From Oscillospiraceae bacterium (GTDB lineage: Bacteria; Bacillota; Clostridia; Oscillospirales; Oscillospiraceae), in contig JABUSQ010000019.1 in the NCBI GenBank assembly GCA_021442665.1, positions 1 to 32,541 on the forward strand: a DNA stretch of 32,541 bases. The letters are read 5' to 3'. Positions 32,219 through 32,541 of this stretch are shown here, in pieces; the first letter of the stretch is position 1, and each line of letters begins with the position of its first letter. The notes under the pieces are model-generated. The model saw nothing but the letters and a program-made list of their open reading frames with translations. It was not told where the DNA came from and ran no database searches. The translations under genes were made by a program, and so were the position numbers.

Positions 32219-32541
32219 ATGAGACTCATGTTCACCTGCGGAGGAACGGCAGGACATATAAATCCGGCTATCGCCGTGGCAGGCTATTTAAGACAGCTTA
32301 TGCCCGACTGCGAGATACTGTTTATAGGTGCAGAGGGTCATATGGAGACGGACCTCGTACCCAGAAGCGGTTATGAAATCAAAACCCTGAGGGTTTCAAA
32401 TATCAGCCGAAGCAAAAGTCTGAAGGGCATCCTGCATAATATAAAATCTGTGTTTAAAGTGATAAGAGCAAGAATAAAGGCAAGGAAGCTCATCAGAGAG
32501 TTTAAGCCTGATGTGGTAATCGGAACAGGCGGATATGTTTG
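32219..32541 (+). CDS. murG: MurG, lipid II-forming glycosyltransferase (partial, N-terminal part)
   Basis: Only the first 107 codons are in the window; the frame is open to the last base. The ATG follows CGGAGG at good spacing. TCGGTAGHINPAIAVA is the N-terminal glycine-rich loop of MurG (GGTGGHxxPA in most species, with Ala replacing one Gly here), and IGTGGYV at the cut end is the second conserved loop. MurG adds GlcNAc from UDP-GlcNAc to lipid I, the step after MraY. It is placed directly downstream of mraY, without the usual intervening murD and ftsW. Confidence 0.94.
   Translation, partial: MRLMFTCGGTAGHINPAIAVAGYLRQLMPDCEILFIGAEGHMETDLVPRSGYEIKTLRVSNISRSKSLKGILHNIKSVFKVIRARIKARKLIREFKPDVVIGTGGYV

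Noticed and set aside
1-32541. tRNA, rRNA, CRISPR arrays, prophage or transposons
   Set aside because: No cloverleaf, conserved rRNA segment, regularly spaced repeat or mobile-element protein was recognised anywhere on either strand.

Overview
The window looks like chromosomal DNA of a low-to-moderate GC Clostridia member (Firmicutes), most likely Ruminococcaceae/Oscillospiraceae. This rests on gene content and order: mraZ-rsmH-murE-mraY-murG, phoH-ybeY-era-recO-mutS2, a MurT/GatD pair, an N5-(carboxyethyl)ornithine synthase and strong AGGAGG-type ribosome sites. Many genes are coupled through ATGA overlaps, and promoters are sigma-A-like with 16-18 bp spacers. I see no rRNA, tRNA, CRISPR array, insertion sequence or phage genes. 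Almost everything is housekeeping, so the interest lies in unusual variants of known parts.

Region 1 (1-5083): an ATC-hydrolase-family gene on the minus strand. A perfect-consensus promoter then drives a large multidomain Fe-S/FAD oxidoreductase with an N-terminal winged-helix-like segment, followed 1 nt later by the nickel metallochaperone HypA. A DegV/FakB fatty-acid-binding protein with its own promoter follows.

Region 2 (5084-10261, minus strand): an ECF sigma factor coupled to a membrane-anchored putative anti-sigma factor. A separate four-gene operon reads murT-like, gatD-like, rhodanese, N5-(carboxyethyl)ornithine synthase. The GatD-like protein has lost the glutaminase nucleophile (Cys to Gly90) and the catalytic His (to Leu188), and MurT is changed in the matching segment. 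This is the most unusual signal in the window.

Region 3 (10262-10839): a gene-poor 578 nt gap between divergent operons. It contains nested inverted repeats that could form a branched RNA, a second strong hairpin and a terminator-like hairpin with a T-rich tail, just before the next promoter. It is a candidate small-RNA locus.

Region 4 (10840-17189, plus): ADP-ribose-type Nudix hydrolase, then murA, a YycJ/WalJ-like metallo-beta-lactamase-fold protein, rlmH, a small unknown protein, a phosphohexomutase and a two-gene half-size chromate-transporter pair, all closely packed.

Region 5 (17190-23271, plus): phoH, ybeY, era, a possible 31-codon ORF, recO and mutS2 (RNA/ribosome maturation and DNA repair).

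Region 6 (23272-27990, plus): HPr with its own promoter and terminator, an EamA transporter, then uvrC-rsmD-coaD and a coiled-coil protein.

Region 7 (27991-32541, plus): a reduced division/cell-wall cluster. mraZ has phased MraZ-type boxes just downstream of its promoter. rsmH is followed by two hairpins and a new promoter for murE-mraY-murG. ftsL, ftsI, murF, murD and ftsW are not at their usual places. murG is cut by the window end.
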